Assembly: GCA_028583605.1 (NCBI GenBank)
Contig: CM053332.1
Location: 27,609,956 to 27,673,955 of the forward strand
Length of the DNA: 64,000 bases
DNA from: Dastarcus helophoroides
Lineage: Eukaryota; Arthropoda; Insecta; Coleoptera; Bothrideridae
Direction: 5' to 3'
In this document: piece by piece, positions 23,631-35,509 of the stretch
Numbering within the stretch: the stretch's first letter is position 1
How the letters are laid out: every line of letters begins with the position of its first letter
Translations under genes and position numbers: made by a program
Notes under the pieces: generated by a model
What the model was told of the DNA's origin: nothing
Databases searched by the model: none
The model's input: only the letters and a program-made list of their open reading frames with translations

Positions 23631-25860
23631 AGAAATTTTAATTTCTTTCTGAAACAGTTTAAGTTAAAAAGCTTTATTTTTTGTAAAAGTCAACGGTAAT
23701 ATGAAAATTGAAGGTTTAAATTTGAATGTTCATCTTTTCTTCAAAATTATGATTTTTTTCGAAAATTTCGCCACTATTTCAAATTTTAGAATTTTTGAAA
23801 TTTTCGATTTTTCCAATGTTCGAATTTTTTTCAAAATACCCATATTTTTTAAAATCTCGGCTTATTTTTTGGAAATTATGACTTTTTTTTATAAAAATTT
23901 TGATATTTTTTAAAATTCTGATAGAAATATAACTTGAAAAATTCGACTTTTCTAAAAATATTGACTTTGTCCAACAAATTTTGACCTTTTGAAGAATTCC
24001 GTTTATTTTTTAAATTTCGTTCTTTTTTTGAAAATTTCGCCTTTCTTCAATTTTTCAATGTTTCTTCGGAAACCTCTGTTTTTCCAAAATTTCGACATTC
24101 TTCAAAATTTCTACTACTTTTTAAGATTGCCCCTTTTTTGGAAAATTCTGCCTTATTTTCTAAAATTTTTCAAAAATTTTTATTTTTTTCTAAATTTTTT
24201 TCAAAAATTTCGCTTTTTCCAAAATTTCAATATCTTTCGAGTTCAAATTCGAATCGTAGATCTTTTTTTGAAAATGGTACTTAGAAACTTAAATCTTCTT
24301 AATAGATTTTCTATTTTTGTCAAAATTTGTATTTAAAAAAACTTTTTTTGAAATTTCGTCTTATTTTCCAAAATGTAGAATTTCAAAAATAACGTTCTTT
24401 CCAAAATTTCAATCTCTTTCGAGTTCAAAATGCTATTTAAAAAACTTGAATCCTCTTGATAGATTTTCTATTTTTGTCAAAATTTGTATTGAAAAAATCT
24501 CTTATTTAATTTTAATTGTTTCAAAATTCGAGAATTCTAATTTTTTTAACTTCAAAATTCGAAAATTTTTTCAATGAGCTTCAACTTCAAGAAATTTTGA
24601 TTTCTTTCTGAAACAGGTTAAGTTTCAAAGTTTTATTTTTTTGTATAAGTCGACGGTAATATGAAAATTGAAAGTTTAAATTTGAAAGTTCATCTTTTTT
24701 TCAAATTTATGAATTTTTTTAAAAATTTCGCCACTTTTTCAAATTTTAGAGTTTTTGAAATTTTCGATTTTTTCAATGTTTGAATTCTTTTCAAAATACT
24801 AATATTTTTTTAAATTTGAGCTTTTTTTTTGGAAATTATAACTTTATAAAAATTTTTACATTTTTTAAAATTCCGGCATCTTTTTTCTGAAATTTCGGCT
24901 GACTTCGAAAATTTTGACTTTCGAAATGTAGCTCTTCTAAAAATTTTGACTTTTTCCAAAAATTTTTGACCCTTTGAAGAATTTCGTTTATTTTTTTAAA
25001 TTTCGTCTTTTTTTTTTAAATTTCGCCTTTCTTCAATTTTTTCAATTTTTCTTCGGAAATCTCGGTTTTTCCGGAATTTCGACATTCTTCATTTCTAATA
25101 CTCTTTAAAATTGCGCCTTTTTTTGAAAATTCCGTCTTATTTTCTAAAATGTGGAATTTCAAAAATTTCGTTTTTTCCAAAATTTCAATAACTTTCAAGT
25201 TCAAATTCAAAACGTAGATCGTTTTTTGGAAATGGTATCTATAAAATTTGACCTGTCTTAATAAATTTTCTACTTTTGTCAAAATTTCTACTAAAAAAAC
25301 TAATTTAATTTCAATTTTTTTCAAATTTCGTGAATTTTAATTTTTTTAACTTCAAATTCAAAAATTTTTTTGACAAGTTCAAGAAATTTTGATTTCTTTC
25401 TGAAGCAATTTAGGTTCAAAGATTTTTGTTTTCTTGTAAAAGTTAATGGTAATATGAATATGAAGAATTTCGTTTATTTTTTTAAATTTCGTCTTTTTTT
25501 TGAAAATTTCATTTTTCTTCAATTTTTCAGTCTTTCTTCGGAAACTTTTTATAACAATTTTTTGAATTTTGAAGTTAAAAAAATTAAAATTCTCGAATTT
25601 TGAAGTTAAAAAAAATTAAAATTCTCGAATTATGAAGTTAAAAAGATTAAAATTCTCGAATTTTGAAACAATTAAAATTAAATAAGAGATTCTTTCAATA
25701 CAAATTTTGACAAAAATAGAAAATCTATTAAGAGGATTCAAGTTTTTTAAATAGCATTTTGAACTCGAAAGAGATTGAAATTTTGGAAATAACGTTATTT
25801 TTGAAATTCTACATTTTGGAAAATAAGACGAAATTTCAAAAAAAGTTGAAATTTAAAACT
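23631..25860 (-). repeat. Same large array continued in inverted orientation
   Basis: The landmark appears reversed (TTTGTAAAAGTCAACGGTAA) near 23680, 24645 and 25430, followed by the other unit landmarks in reverse order. The flip point is about 23630, at a unit boundary (TTCAAGAAATTTTAATTTCT). Confidence 0.85.
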
Positions 25861-27720
25861 ATTTAGGAAATCAAATTAAATTGAAATTAAAAAAAAATTT
25901 GAAAACACTGGGAATTTTCAAAAAAACAGTGAAATTTTGGAAAATATTGTAATTTTGAATAATGTAAACATGTTCATGGTAAGTTAATGTTACTATAATT
26001 TTCAAAAACTAATCGAAATTCTGAAAATGCACCTTAAAGACATTGACATTTTAAAAATTTTAATATTCAATATTTGAAGAAATGGAGGCATTTTTAAAAA
26101 AAATTGTAACTTTCCAAATTTAAAATGTTGAAAATTAATCAAATAAGATTTCAAAAATGATCAAGATTTTCAAAAAAATTCGAGATTTTAATAAATTGAA
26201 TAGTATTTGGTCAAATTTTTAAAATAAAACGAATTTTTCGGAAAGTCTTTATATTGAAGAAAACATAAAATTATCAGAAAGCTTGAATTTTCCAATAACA
26301 GGTCAAATTTTTGAGTTAAAATTTTCGAAAACTTTTTGGATAGTTAAAATTTGGAAAAAATAGAACGTGTTTTAAGAAATGGAAAATTTGACTTAGACAT
26401 TTTCAAAAAAATGGAAATTTTGAAACATTTTTCAAATTTCCAAAAAAGTCAACATTTTCAAATAAAATTGTCGACATTTTAAAAATATTTTTTAAAATGA
26501 AGAACGTTTCAATAAAATACAAAGAACAATCGAAAAATTCAAAACATTCGACATTAAAAACATTCCCAATTTAAAAAAACAAACAAAGTTCTCAAAAAAA
26601 TGAAATTTTGAAGAAACTACTAATTTTTAAAAAAATTGTAACTTTCAAAAGTTAAAATGTTGAAAATTAGTAAAATAAGATTTTAAAAATGATCAAGATT
26701 TGGAAAAATATTTGAGATTTTAATAAATTGAGTAAGTATTTGGTCAAATTTTCAAAATAGAACGAATTTTTCGGAAAGTCTTCATATTAAAGGAAACCAA
26801 AAATTATCAGAAAACTTGAAATTGCCAAAAATAGTTCAAATTTTGAAGTTAAAATTTTCGAAAATATTTTGGATAGCTAAAATTTTGAAAAAATGGAACG
26901 TGTTTTAAGAAATGGAAAATTTGACTTTGACGTTTTCAAAAAAATGGAAATTTTGAAACATTTTTCAAATTTCCAAAAAAGTCAACATTTTCAAATAAAA
27001 TTGTCGACATTTTAAAAATATTTTTTAAAATGAAGAACGTTTCAATAAAATACAAAGAACAATCGAAAAATTCAAAACATTCGACATTAAAAACATTCCC
27101 AATTTAAAAAAACAATCAAAGTTCTCAAAAAAATGAAATTTTGAAGAAACTACTAATTTTTAAAAAAATTGTAACTTTCAAAAGTTAAAATGTTGCAAAT
27201 TAGTAAAATAAGATTTTAAAAATGATCAAGATTTGGAAAAATATTTGAGATTTTAATAAATTGAGTAAGTATTTGGTCAAATTTTCAAAATAGAACGAAT
27301 TTTTCGGAAAGTCTTCATATTAAAGGAAACCAAAAATTATCAGAAAACTTGAAATTGCCAAAAATAGTTCAAATTTTGAAGCTAAATTTTCGAAAATATT
27401 TTGGATAGCTAAAATTTTGAAAAATGGAACGTGTTTTAAGAAATGGAAAATTTTACTTTGACGTTTTCAAAAAAATGGAAATTTTGAAACATTTTTCAAA
27501 TTTCCAAAAGAAGTCAACATTTTCAAATAAAATTGTCGACATTTCAAAAATATTTTCAAAAATGAAGAAGGTTTCAATAAAATACAAAGAATAATCGAAG
27601 AATTCAATACATTCGACATTAAAAACCTGCCGAATTTAAAAAAACAATCAAGCCTCAAAAAAAATTGCATTTTGAAGAAACCACTAATTTTCAAAAAAAT
27701 ATAGCATAAAAAAACTCTTT
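25861..27720. repeat. Tandem array, ~533-bp period, three units
   Basis: Landmark AAAATGTTGAAAATTAGTAA (or close) near 26120, 26655 and 27188. The second and third units are almost identical over several hundred bases; the first is clearly diverged, so the last duplication is recent. Confidence 0.85.
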
Positions 27721-27863
27721 AAAAAACTTTTTAAAAGTAATAGCTGAAAATTAACAGACTTTGATATTTAAGAATGTTAGCAATGTTTAGGAATAACCAA
27801 ATTTTTTTATAATTAAAAAAAATCAGGTTTTTACAAAATTTTGAATTTAGAAATTGAAACAAT

Positions 27864-27978
27864 ATCGAAACGCGTCAGAGCAACCTTTGTTGTGTTTTTA
27901 ATCTTTCTTGGTTTCAGGGGACAAAATTTGTATTTCAATTTTTGAAGATAACCAAGGAGCAGTCCGTTGTACCAAAAT
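27864..27978 (+). mobile_element. Dispersed inverted-repeat element, right-half copy
   Basis: Starts inside the central hairpin (ATATCGAAACGCGTCAGAGC), then CAACCTTTGTTGTG, TCTTTCTTGGTTTCAGGGGA and the terminus AAGATAACCAAGGAGCAGTC. Left half missing. Confidence 0.8.
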
Positions 27979-27989
27979 TAAATTAAGAA

Positions 27990-28345
27990 AAAAAGTGAAA
28001 TTATGAAAAGAGTTCAAAATTTAAAAAAGTCCAAATTTTGGAAATTGTCTAGTTTAAAAAAAACGTGACATTTTCGAAAGAAAGTGAGAATTTCCAAACA
28101 GCGAAAATAACAAAATCTTAAAGAAATCAACATTTTAAAAAACGTCCAACTTTTTTAAAAAATATCGCAGTGAAATTACGAAAAGAGTTCAAAATTTAAA
28201 AAAGTCCAAATTTTGGTACTTGTCTAGTTAACAAAAACGTGACATTTTCGTGAGAATGTGAGCATTTCCAAATAGCGGAAATAACGGAATCTTAAAGAAA
28301 TCAACATTTTGAAAAACGCCCAACTTTTCCAAAAGATATAGCAGT
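27990..28345. repeat. Two direct copies of a ~174-bp AT-rich unit
   Basis: AAAAGAGTTCAAAATTTAAA at 28003 and again at 28180, followed in both by CCAAATTTTGG, GTCTAGTT and AACGTGACATTTTCG. Confidence 0.75.
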
Positions 28346-28499
28346 TTTGAAAAGTTAGAATTTTCAAAAAAAGTGAGGATGGAACGTAATTTTAGAGAAG
28401 TTAAAATTTTCGGCAAAGTATCGAGCTTTTTCTCGAAATTTAAACTTTTTGTGAATATACTCTTTCTGAAAAATTTACTTTTTTTCAAAATTTTGAGGA

Positions 28500-29330
28500 A
28501 ACGATCGAAGGATAAAATCCTTCACATGTGATACCCGAGTGCTTGGTTAAATTTCGCTGAGATCGTTCGTGCCTAATTATGGCCTTAAACGCAGAAGTCG
28601 CGGTCTTACACGGTGATTTTATAATTGGCAAAGGAAGATCGAATCATCTCGTTCTCTCACATTCATTAGCCGCAATCAGATATACCCGGTGTTCGAGCGA
28701 TATTGACTAACTTCTGTGCTCATGCACGGTCGTCGCGCGGTTTTTAAGGATTCCTGGAATAAGCTAGCGACCAGCGAGAGTAGCGAGCTGCACCGCTGAC
28801 AGACAGAATGCTGATAAGCGAACGAAGCATTAGATAGCCTGAAAGGCAAAAATACGACCTTCTCGTGAGATACGGCGACCGAGTGGATACCTTTTACGAG
28901 AAATATGCGTTCAAATGAAAAACAATGGTACATAAATCAGAGGTCCTTGCCTGCCCCGATGAACGCCGTATTGTTTCATGGCTTACTTGGACTTTTTGTG
29001 CTCTACTATATGCGCAGCCTGCTACTGTAAAAATATAAACGCCACAAGATTAAGATGTTTACGAACATTCCGTTTGCGAGCTGGGGGCATTTTTTAAGCG
29101 AAGGCGGAGACAACGCGGCCGCTGCTGATTACCTCAACGTGGCTCTTTTCCTACACCTTGGATTATGGGCTGGTGTACTGGCGAAAACATCAAGAATACA
29201 CATTTGTCTCTATGGTCGAAATCGCAATCAATTACTTCAGTCGAGTAACCTTATTTTATTTTCTTTCTTTTTTTTTCTGCAGGTCTAGAATATCTATGAT
29301 ATCTACGATAGTACCTTTTGAATGATATAA
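28500..29330. other. GC-richer unique island, possible regulatory DNA
   Basis: Unique, clearly richer in G+C than its surroundings, with no gene I can support. Contains CTAATTATGG (homeodomain core) near 28573, CTGACAGACAG (Meis/Homothorax-like) near 28795 and TTTTACGAG (posterior-Hox-like) near 28891. The 77-residue open frame at 29055-29288 ends in poly-Phe and is not convincing. An enhancer role is inference. Confidence 0.35.
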
Positions 29331-30860
29331 GTTTAATTCCCCCCTTTTTGTAATAAACCAGCAACCTACCCCGACTTCGACCAGGTGGACAACGTCTAGA
29401 CTACAATTCAACTTTAACTTATTTGTTAAAACGTTTCATCATTATTTTTTTCCTTAAAATTGCACGTTGAAACACTTCTCCTAGGAATTCCAATTTTTTT
29501 TGGATGGAGGGGCCGGGGGGGATCAGACGTTTTCCCACAATTTCGAACCCCAACTGAAATTATCCTTGACAAACTTCGAGCTTTTGCAAAATTTTTACTT
29601 CTTGTTTAGAACTCCGATTTTAATTTTTTTTTAAATATTTGTTCTAAATTCAACTTTCATTTGACATTTCCGCATTTTCTAGAGAATTTCCATTTTGTTT
29701 TTCAAAATTATATTTTAGCTTCTCCTCAAAACATTGAAAATTGCCTTAAATGGATAGCTTTACTCGGAATATCGATGTTTTTGTAGACATTTTTTTTTGA
29801 TGTTTTTTGCAAAGGTTTTGTAAAATTGTTTTAAATTTTTTTCCAAAATTTCGATCGTAATTTCGAAATTAATATTTAACTCGAAAAATTTGACTTTTTT
29901 TTTCAAGCACTCTAGGTATGATCTCGAAATTTAAAAAAAAAAAGGAAATTTAAAACCAACTGAAATGTATCTTTTAAAATGGTCAGTTATGGGACTGCTG
30001 ATAGAAGTGAAAACTTAAATCTATATAAACATTGTTTATCTTTTAATTTTTAAATTAATTGGAATATCAACCATAAAAAATTCATAATTTGATTGGTTCT
30101 TGCGTGGTAGGTCGCAAGTTCAAACCTCGCTGCCGTTCACGCGTTTTTTCATTCTATTACATGTCTTAATCATCTGTTTAATAAATCTTTAAACACTGTC
30201 TGCCACAGACAACGCAGAGTCTAAACGGGTGGGTCTAGCAGCATGAAATTTTACACAGATTTTCCCCTTAATACGTAGGTGAGCCTCTAAAGCCTCCAAA
30301 AGGATAAAAATGGAAATTAACAAGTAAGTAATTTTTATGTAATCAATAATACATGCGTTTGTATTTAAAGTTGCATAAACGCGTCGAAAACTGACATATT
30401 TGATCAATTTGTTTCACACAAATCCATCTAAAATGCCATCATTGCATTTTCTTTTAGCTTCTAAAAATTTAATTTTTTAACTCGAAATTTTGGTTTTAAT
30501 TTGACATTTGCGATGACTGGAAGGCATAATGGGGTTACCCTTTACGGGTGGATTAAACGTAAAAAAATGGGGAGGAATATTTTTAGACATTTTGATGTTT
30601 CGTCTGGAAATTTCCAGTTTACAGTCAACATTTTCTGCACACAATCAAAAAATTTCGCACCTTTTTGTCAAAATTCCTACTTAAATTTGAAACTCGAAAA
30701 TTCTTCTAAATCTCGACTCTTTTTTTGAAACTTTTTGGATTTAACTTGAAAAATATTCCTTTCGAAAATGCCGCCTTTAAATTCGCAACTCAAAACGTCA
30801 GGTTCTTCAAAAATTTCGAATACGAAACGATAGCTTTAAAAATCGAAATTTTGGCTCGGT
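29331..30860. other. AT-rich sequence without a supported gene
   Basis: Mixture of unique DNA and degenerate TTTTCAAAATT-type filler. A G-run (GGGGCCGGGGGGGATC) lies near 29510. A short tRNA T-arm-like string near 30107-30127 has no partner A box. Confidence 0.4.
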
Positions 30861-31036
30861 TTAAAATGGTTTAAACTTAAAGATGATCTAAAATTAAAAA
30901 TGGCTTAAAATTAAAAATAGTTTAAAATTAAAAATTGTTTAAAATTAAAAATGGTTTCAAATTAAAAATGGTTTTAAATTAAAAATGGTTTTAAATTAAA
31001 AATGGTTTCAAATTAAAAATGGTATAAAATTAAAAA
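30861..31036. repeat. 17-bp AT minisatellite
   Basis: About ten imperfect copies of TTAAAATTAAAAATGGT in direct orientation. Confidence 0.9.
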
Positions 31037-31039
31037 ATT

Positions 31040-32046
31040 TGCAATTTCAGTATTCTTGAAAAAATTAAACATTTTTAAGAATTTTGTACAAAATCGAAGC
31101 TACAATAACTTAAAAAAAAAATAAAAATTTCCAAAGAAGCCCCAACATTTAAAAAAAAATTGAAACGTCAACATTTTCAAAACATTCCAGAATTTGGAAA
31201 AAATTGCGACATTTTCAAAACAATTCAAAATTTTTAAAAAATGCAAAAAGTAGATTAAAGTTCAAACATAGTCAGTATTTTAATTTTTTAAAGTAGTCAA
31301 AATTTAAAGAAAACGTCCAAATTTTAAAAAAAGGGAAAATTTTCAGTCAAGTTTTCAAATTTTCGCAAGGTCTAAATACTAAAGATAGTCCAAAAAAGAA
31401 AAAGAAAATTCCAAATTTTGGATAATTCTAATTTTCAAAAAAATTCCAACATTTTTTTAAACACAAAAGTAATTATTTATTTAATTGCCGATATGGAAAA
31501 GGGGTGAATTCTTCTTTGGACTTAATCACAATTCGCAGGGTTTAGTTCAGTCTTTTAAAGAAAGTTTTGTTTAAAAACTTTCATAAAAAATAAAAGATTC
31601 AAAAAAAAGTCGACATTTTTAAAAGTGAAGTCGAAATTCACATAAAAAGGGCAACATTGTGCGAAAAGTCCATATTTGACCAAAAATTGCTAAAGCTTCA
31701 GAAAAATCTGGAATTTTGCAAAATAGTCAAAATATTCAAAAAAAAAATCGACACTTTAAAGAAAATCGAAGATTTTTCAAAAAAATTTCAAAGTTTGCAA
31801 ACAAAGTCAAAGTTTTGAAAAATTATGAAATTTTGACAACAAAATGAAATTTCAAAAGGACTGAAAACCGGAAAAATTTTCAAAATATTCTGATCATGGT
31901 ATTTAAAAAAAATTTCAAAAAAAAAGTTTAAATTTTGGGGTCGACATAAAGTAAGAAGTTTGAAAAGAGTGGAATATTTTGAAAACGATAACATTTTTAG
32001 AAAAAATTGAAACGAAATCTACTATCATAAAAAAAAGCCTCGAAAA
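31040..32046. repeat. Degenerate AT-rich repeat
   Basis: CGAAATTTTGAAAA-type filler. From about 31670 it carries the family of the 541-bp array in the orientation opposite to 33917-35440 (e.g. GTTTGCAAACAAAGTCAAAG at 31795). No coding content. Confidence 0.65.
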
Positions 32047-32153
32047 AAATTGAAATACAAATCTTGTCCCATGAAACTAAGAAAGATTAGCAAACACAAC
32101 AGAGGTTTCTCTAATGCGTTTCGACAGCCAAGCCATCATCTACAAAGAGAAAG
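32047..32153 (-). mobile_element. Dispersed inverted-repeat element, left half with hairpin (minus orientation)
   Basis: TGAAATACAAATCTTGTCCC, then GAAAGATTAGCAAACACAAC and the central hairpin read from the other strand (GCGTTTCGACAGCCAAGCCA). Ends at CAAAGAGA. Confidence 0.8.
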
Positions 32154-32966
32154 AATCTAAATTTTTAAAAATAAAATCGAAATTTAAATAAAAAGGGCGA
32201 CATTGTGCAAAAAATCCAAATTTGACAAAAAATTGCCAAATCTTCAAAACAATTTGGAATTTTTCAAAAAAATCGAAAGTTTGCAAACAAAGTCAAAGTT
32301 TTGAAAAATTATGAAATTTTGACAACAAAAAGAAATTTCAAAAGGATTGAAAATGGGCAACTTTTTCAAAATATTCTAATTATTCAAAAAAATTTAAAAT
32401 TTTAAGTAAGAGTCAATGATTTCAAAAGAAAGTTGAAATTTTGTGGCCGAGACAAAGCAAGAGTTTTCAAAAGAGTGGATATTTTGAAAGAAGTAGATAT
32501 TTTGAAAAATAAAATAAAATTTTCAGAAAAATTGAAACGAAATCTTTACCACAGAATTTCCGAAAAGGTAAGATTTTCAAGATAAATCAAAATTTTGAAA
32601 AAGATGATATTTTTAAAATTATTAAAAAATAGCGAAATTTGCAATCGAAAACATTTTTTTTTCAAACTAAGAAATTAAAACAATTTAAAAGTTGTAAACT
32701 TAAAAAATTCAAAAATGTAATCATGAAAAAAATGCAAAGCTTGACATTTCAAAAGAATAACCGAAATTTTTCAGGTAGGAGCAAAAACAAGTTTGAAAAA
32801 TTTCTACTTTGAGTTTGACATTTCGAAAAGTTAAAATTTTGGTTAAAAGTCTTTAAAAGAATTTTATTTTTGACATGAAATCGAAATTTAAAAAAACCTT
32901 AAGTTTGAAACAAAGTTGAAATTTAAAAATCTAACCTTTAAAAAAAATTGACCTTATAAAAACTTT
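32154..32966. repeat. AT-rich repeat of the 541-bp family
   Basis: Segment 32180-32540 parallels 31640-32030 and is the complement of parts of the 33917-35440 array. The rest is degenerate filler. Confidence 0.6.
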
Positions 32967-33097
32967 TTTTGGTTGGAACGGACTGGTCCTTGGTTATCGT
33001 CAAAAACTGAAATACAAATCTTGTTCCCTGAAGCCAAAAAAGATTAGAAAACACAACAAAGGTTGCCCTAGCAAAGCTATCATCTTCAGAGAGATAA
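32967..33097 (-). mobile_element. Dispersed inverted-repeat element, left half with terminus (minus orientation)
   Basis: Terminus GGTTGGAACGGACTGGTCCT, then TTGGTTATCG, ACAAATCTTGTTCCCTGAAG, AGATTAGAAAACACAACAAA and a shortened hairpin ending AAGCTATCATCTTCAGAGAG. Confidence 0.8.
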
Positions 33098-33430
33098 TTT
33101 GAAAACTTGACTGAAAATGTTCTCTTCTTTTTTAATTTTGAAGTTATCTTTAAATTTTGACTATTTACGAACTTTAAATCTACTTTTTGAATGTTTTAAA
33201 AACTGTTGAATTGTTTTGAAAATTTCGCAATTTTTTCCAAATTTCCAAATGTTTTGAAAATGTCGACGTTCCAAAATGTTTATTTTTTTTTAATGTTGAG
33301 CCTTTTTTGAAAAATTTCGAGTTTTTTTCAAATTGTTGTAACTTCGATTTTGTGTAAAATTCCTAAAAATGTTTAATTGTTTTGAAAAATACTAAAATTG
33401 GGAATTTTTCAATTTTTTAAAAACTGAAAT

Positions 33431-33566
33431 GTCTCTGAAGATGTTAGCTCGGATATCGAAACGCGTTAGAGCAACATTTGTTGTCTTTTTTAATCTTTTT
33501 TGGTTTCAGGGGACAAGATTTGTATTTCAATTTTTGAAGATAACCAAGGACCAATCCGTTCCACAA
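33431..33566 (+). mobile_element. Dispersed inverted-repeat element, right half with hairpin
   Basis: TCTCTGAAGATGTTAGCTCG, CGAAACGCGTTAGAGCAACA, TTTCAGGGGACAAGATTTGT and terminus GATAACCAAGGACCAATCCG, ending against the palindrome at 33567. Confidence 0.85.
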
Positions 33567-33594
33567 ATTTGCTATTTTTTAAAAAATAGCAAAT
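33567..33594. repeat. Perfect 28-bp palindrome at an array flip
   Basis: ATTTGCTATTTTTT followed directly by its exact complement, no spacer. It sits immediately after an element terminus and begins a stretch (33594-33900) that is the complement of 34144-34450. Confidence 0.9.
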
Positions 33595-33683
33595 AGATTC
33601 GAAATTTCAAAAATGGAAATTTTGGAAATCCAAATTTTTGAAAATAGGCAATATTTAAAAAAAAATATCGAGACTTTAATTTT

Positions 33684-33722
33684 TTTTTGGGGAACGGATT
33701 GGTTCTTGGTTATCTTCAATTT
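33684..33722 (-). mobile_element. Terminus-only fragment of the dispersed element
   Basis: GGGGAACGGATTGGTTCTTG followed by GTTATCTTCAA: the element end alone, minus orientation, inside the AT-rich array. Confidence 0.7.
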
Positions 33723-34329
33723 GAAATTTTGCAAAACAGTCGAAATATTAAAAAAAAAATGACATTTTAAAAAAAATCGAAAATTTTTCAAAAAAATCGA
33801 AAGTTTGCAAACAAAGTCAAAGTTTTAAAAAATTATGAAATTTTGACCAAAAGAAATTTCAAAAGGATTGAAAATCGCCAAAATTTTCAAAATATTCTAA
33901 TTATTGAAAAAAATTTGCTATTTTTTAAAAATTACAAACAATCTTTTTCAAAATTTGGATTTTCTTGAAAGTCCTTACTTTTTGGAAATTCTCTGGTGAA
34001 GATTTCGTTTCAAGTTTTTCTGAAAATTTTATCTTTTTCAAAATATTCCACCCTTTTCAAAATTCTTATTTTATTTCGACCCTAAAATTTTAACTTTTTT
34101 TAAAAACCTTGACTTTTATTTAAAGTTTCAATTTTTTTTCAATAATTAGAATATTTTGAAAATTTTGGCCATTTTCAATTCTTTTGAAATTTCTTTTTGT
34201 TGTCAAAATTTCATAATTTTTCAAAACTTTGACTTTGTTTGCAAACTTTCGATTTTTTTGAAAAATTTTCGATTTTTTTTAAAATGTCAATTTTTTTTTA
34301 ATATTTCGACTGTTTTGCAAAATTTCAAA

Positions 34330-34370
34330 TTGAAGATAACCAAGGACCAATCCGGTCCCCCAAAAAAAAA
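34330..34370 (+). mobile_element. Element terminus embedded in the 541-bp unit, copy 1
   Basis: TTGAAGATAACCAAGGACCA then ATCCGGTCCCCCAAAA, directly in the repeat unit. Confidence 0.7.
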
Positions 34371-34872
34371 TTAAAGTCTCGATATTTTTTTTAAATATTG
34401 CCTATTTTCAAAAATTTGGATTTCCAAAATTTCCATTTTTGAAATTTCGAATCTATTTGCTATTTTTTAAAAATTAAAAACAATATTTTTCAAAATTTTG
34501 ATTTTCTTGAAAGTCCTTACTTTTTGGAAATTCTTTGGTAAAGATTTCGTTTCAAGTTTTTCTGAAAATTTTATCTTTTTCAAAACATTCCACTCTTTTC
34601 AAAATTCCTATTTTATTTCGACCCTAAAATTTTAACTTTTTTTAAAAACCTTGACTTTTATTTAAAGTTTCAAATTTTTTTCAATAATTAGAATATTTTG
34701 AAACTTTTGACCATTTTCAATCCTTTTGAAATTTCTTTTTGTTGTCAAAATTTCATAATTTTTCAAAACTTTGACTTTGTTTGCAAACTTTCGATTTTTT
34801 TGAAAAATTTTCGATTTTTTTTAAAATGTCAATTTTTTTTTAATATTTCGACTGTTTTGCAAAATTTCAAAT

Positions 34873-34912
34873 TGAAGATAACCAAGGACCAATCCGGTCC
34901 CCCAAAAAAAAA
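34873..34912 (+). mobile_element. Element terminus embedded in the 541-bp unit, copy 2
   Basis: Same string as at 34330 with the same flanks, so it was copied with the tandem unit and not inserted again. Confidence 0.7.
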
Positions 34913-35509
34913 TTAAAGTCTCGATATTTTTTTTAAATATTGCCTATTTTCAAAAATTTGGATTTCCAAAATTTCCATTTTTAAAATTTCGAATCTATTT
35001 GCTCTTTTTTAAAAATTAAAAAAAATCTTTTTCAAAATTTTGATTTTCTTGAAAGTCCTTACTTTTTGGAAATTCTCTGGTGAAGATTTCGTTTCAAGTT
35101 TTTCTGAAAATTTTATCTTTTTCAAAATATTCCACTCTTCAAAATTCTCATTTTATTTCGACCCTAAAATTTTAACTTTTTTTGAAAACCTTGACTTTTA
35201 TTTAAAGTTTCAAATTTTTTTCAATAATTAGAATATTTTGAAACTTTTGACCATTTTCAATCTTTTTGAAATTTCTTTTTGTTGTCAAAATTTCATAATT
35301 TTTCAAAACTTTGACTTTGCAAACTTTCGATTTTTTTGAAAAATTTTCGACTTTTTTTAAAATGTCAATTTTTTTAAAATATTTCGACTGTTTTGCAAAA
35401 TTTCAAATTGTTCTGAAGATTTGGCAATTTTTTGTCAAATTTGGATTTTTTGCACAATGTCGCTCTTTTTATTTAAATTTCGACTTTATTTTTAAAAATT
35501 TAGATTTTT

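Larger units (their letters stand above)
33917..35440. repeat. Tandem array, ~541-bp period, three units
   Basis: TTTGCTATTTTTTAAAAATT-like starts at about 33917, 34459 and 34999, followed in each by GAAAGTCCTTACTTTTTGGA and AGATTTCGTTTCAAGTTTTT. Copies are more than 90% alike by eye. Each of the first two contains a trapped element terminus. Confidence 0.9.

Noticed and set aside
15640..25860. CRISPR-like or coding meaning for the many short Lys/Phe-rich open frames
   Set aside because: Units are hundreds of bases long and variable, in a eukaryotic context; frames reflect AAA/TTT-rich composition on both strands.
29055..29288. 77-residue open frame ending next to TTTCTGCAG
   Set aside because: Low-complexity Phe-rich tail produced by a T-run; no homology recognised.
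30100..30130. tRNA or tRNA-derived SINE
   Set aside because: A T-arm-like string (GGTCGCAAGTTCAAACC) is present, but no A box, anticodon arm or acceptor stem can be drawn.
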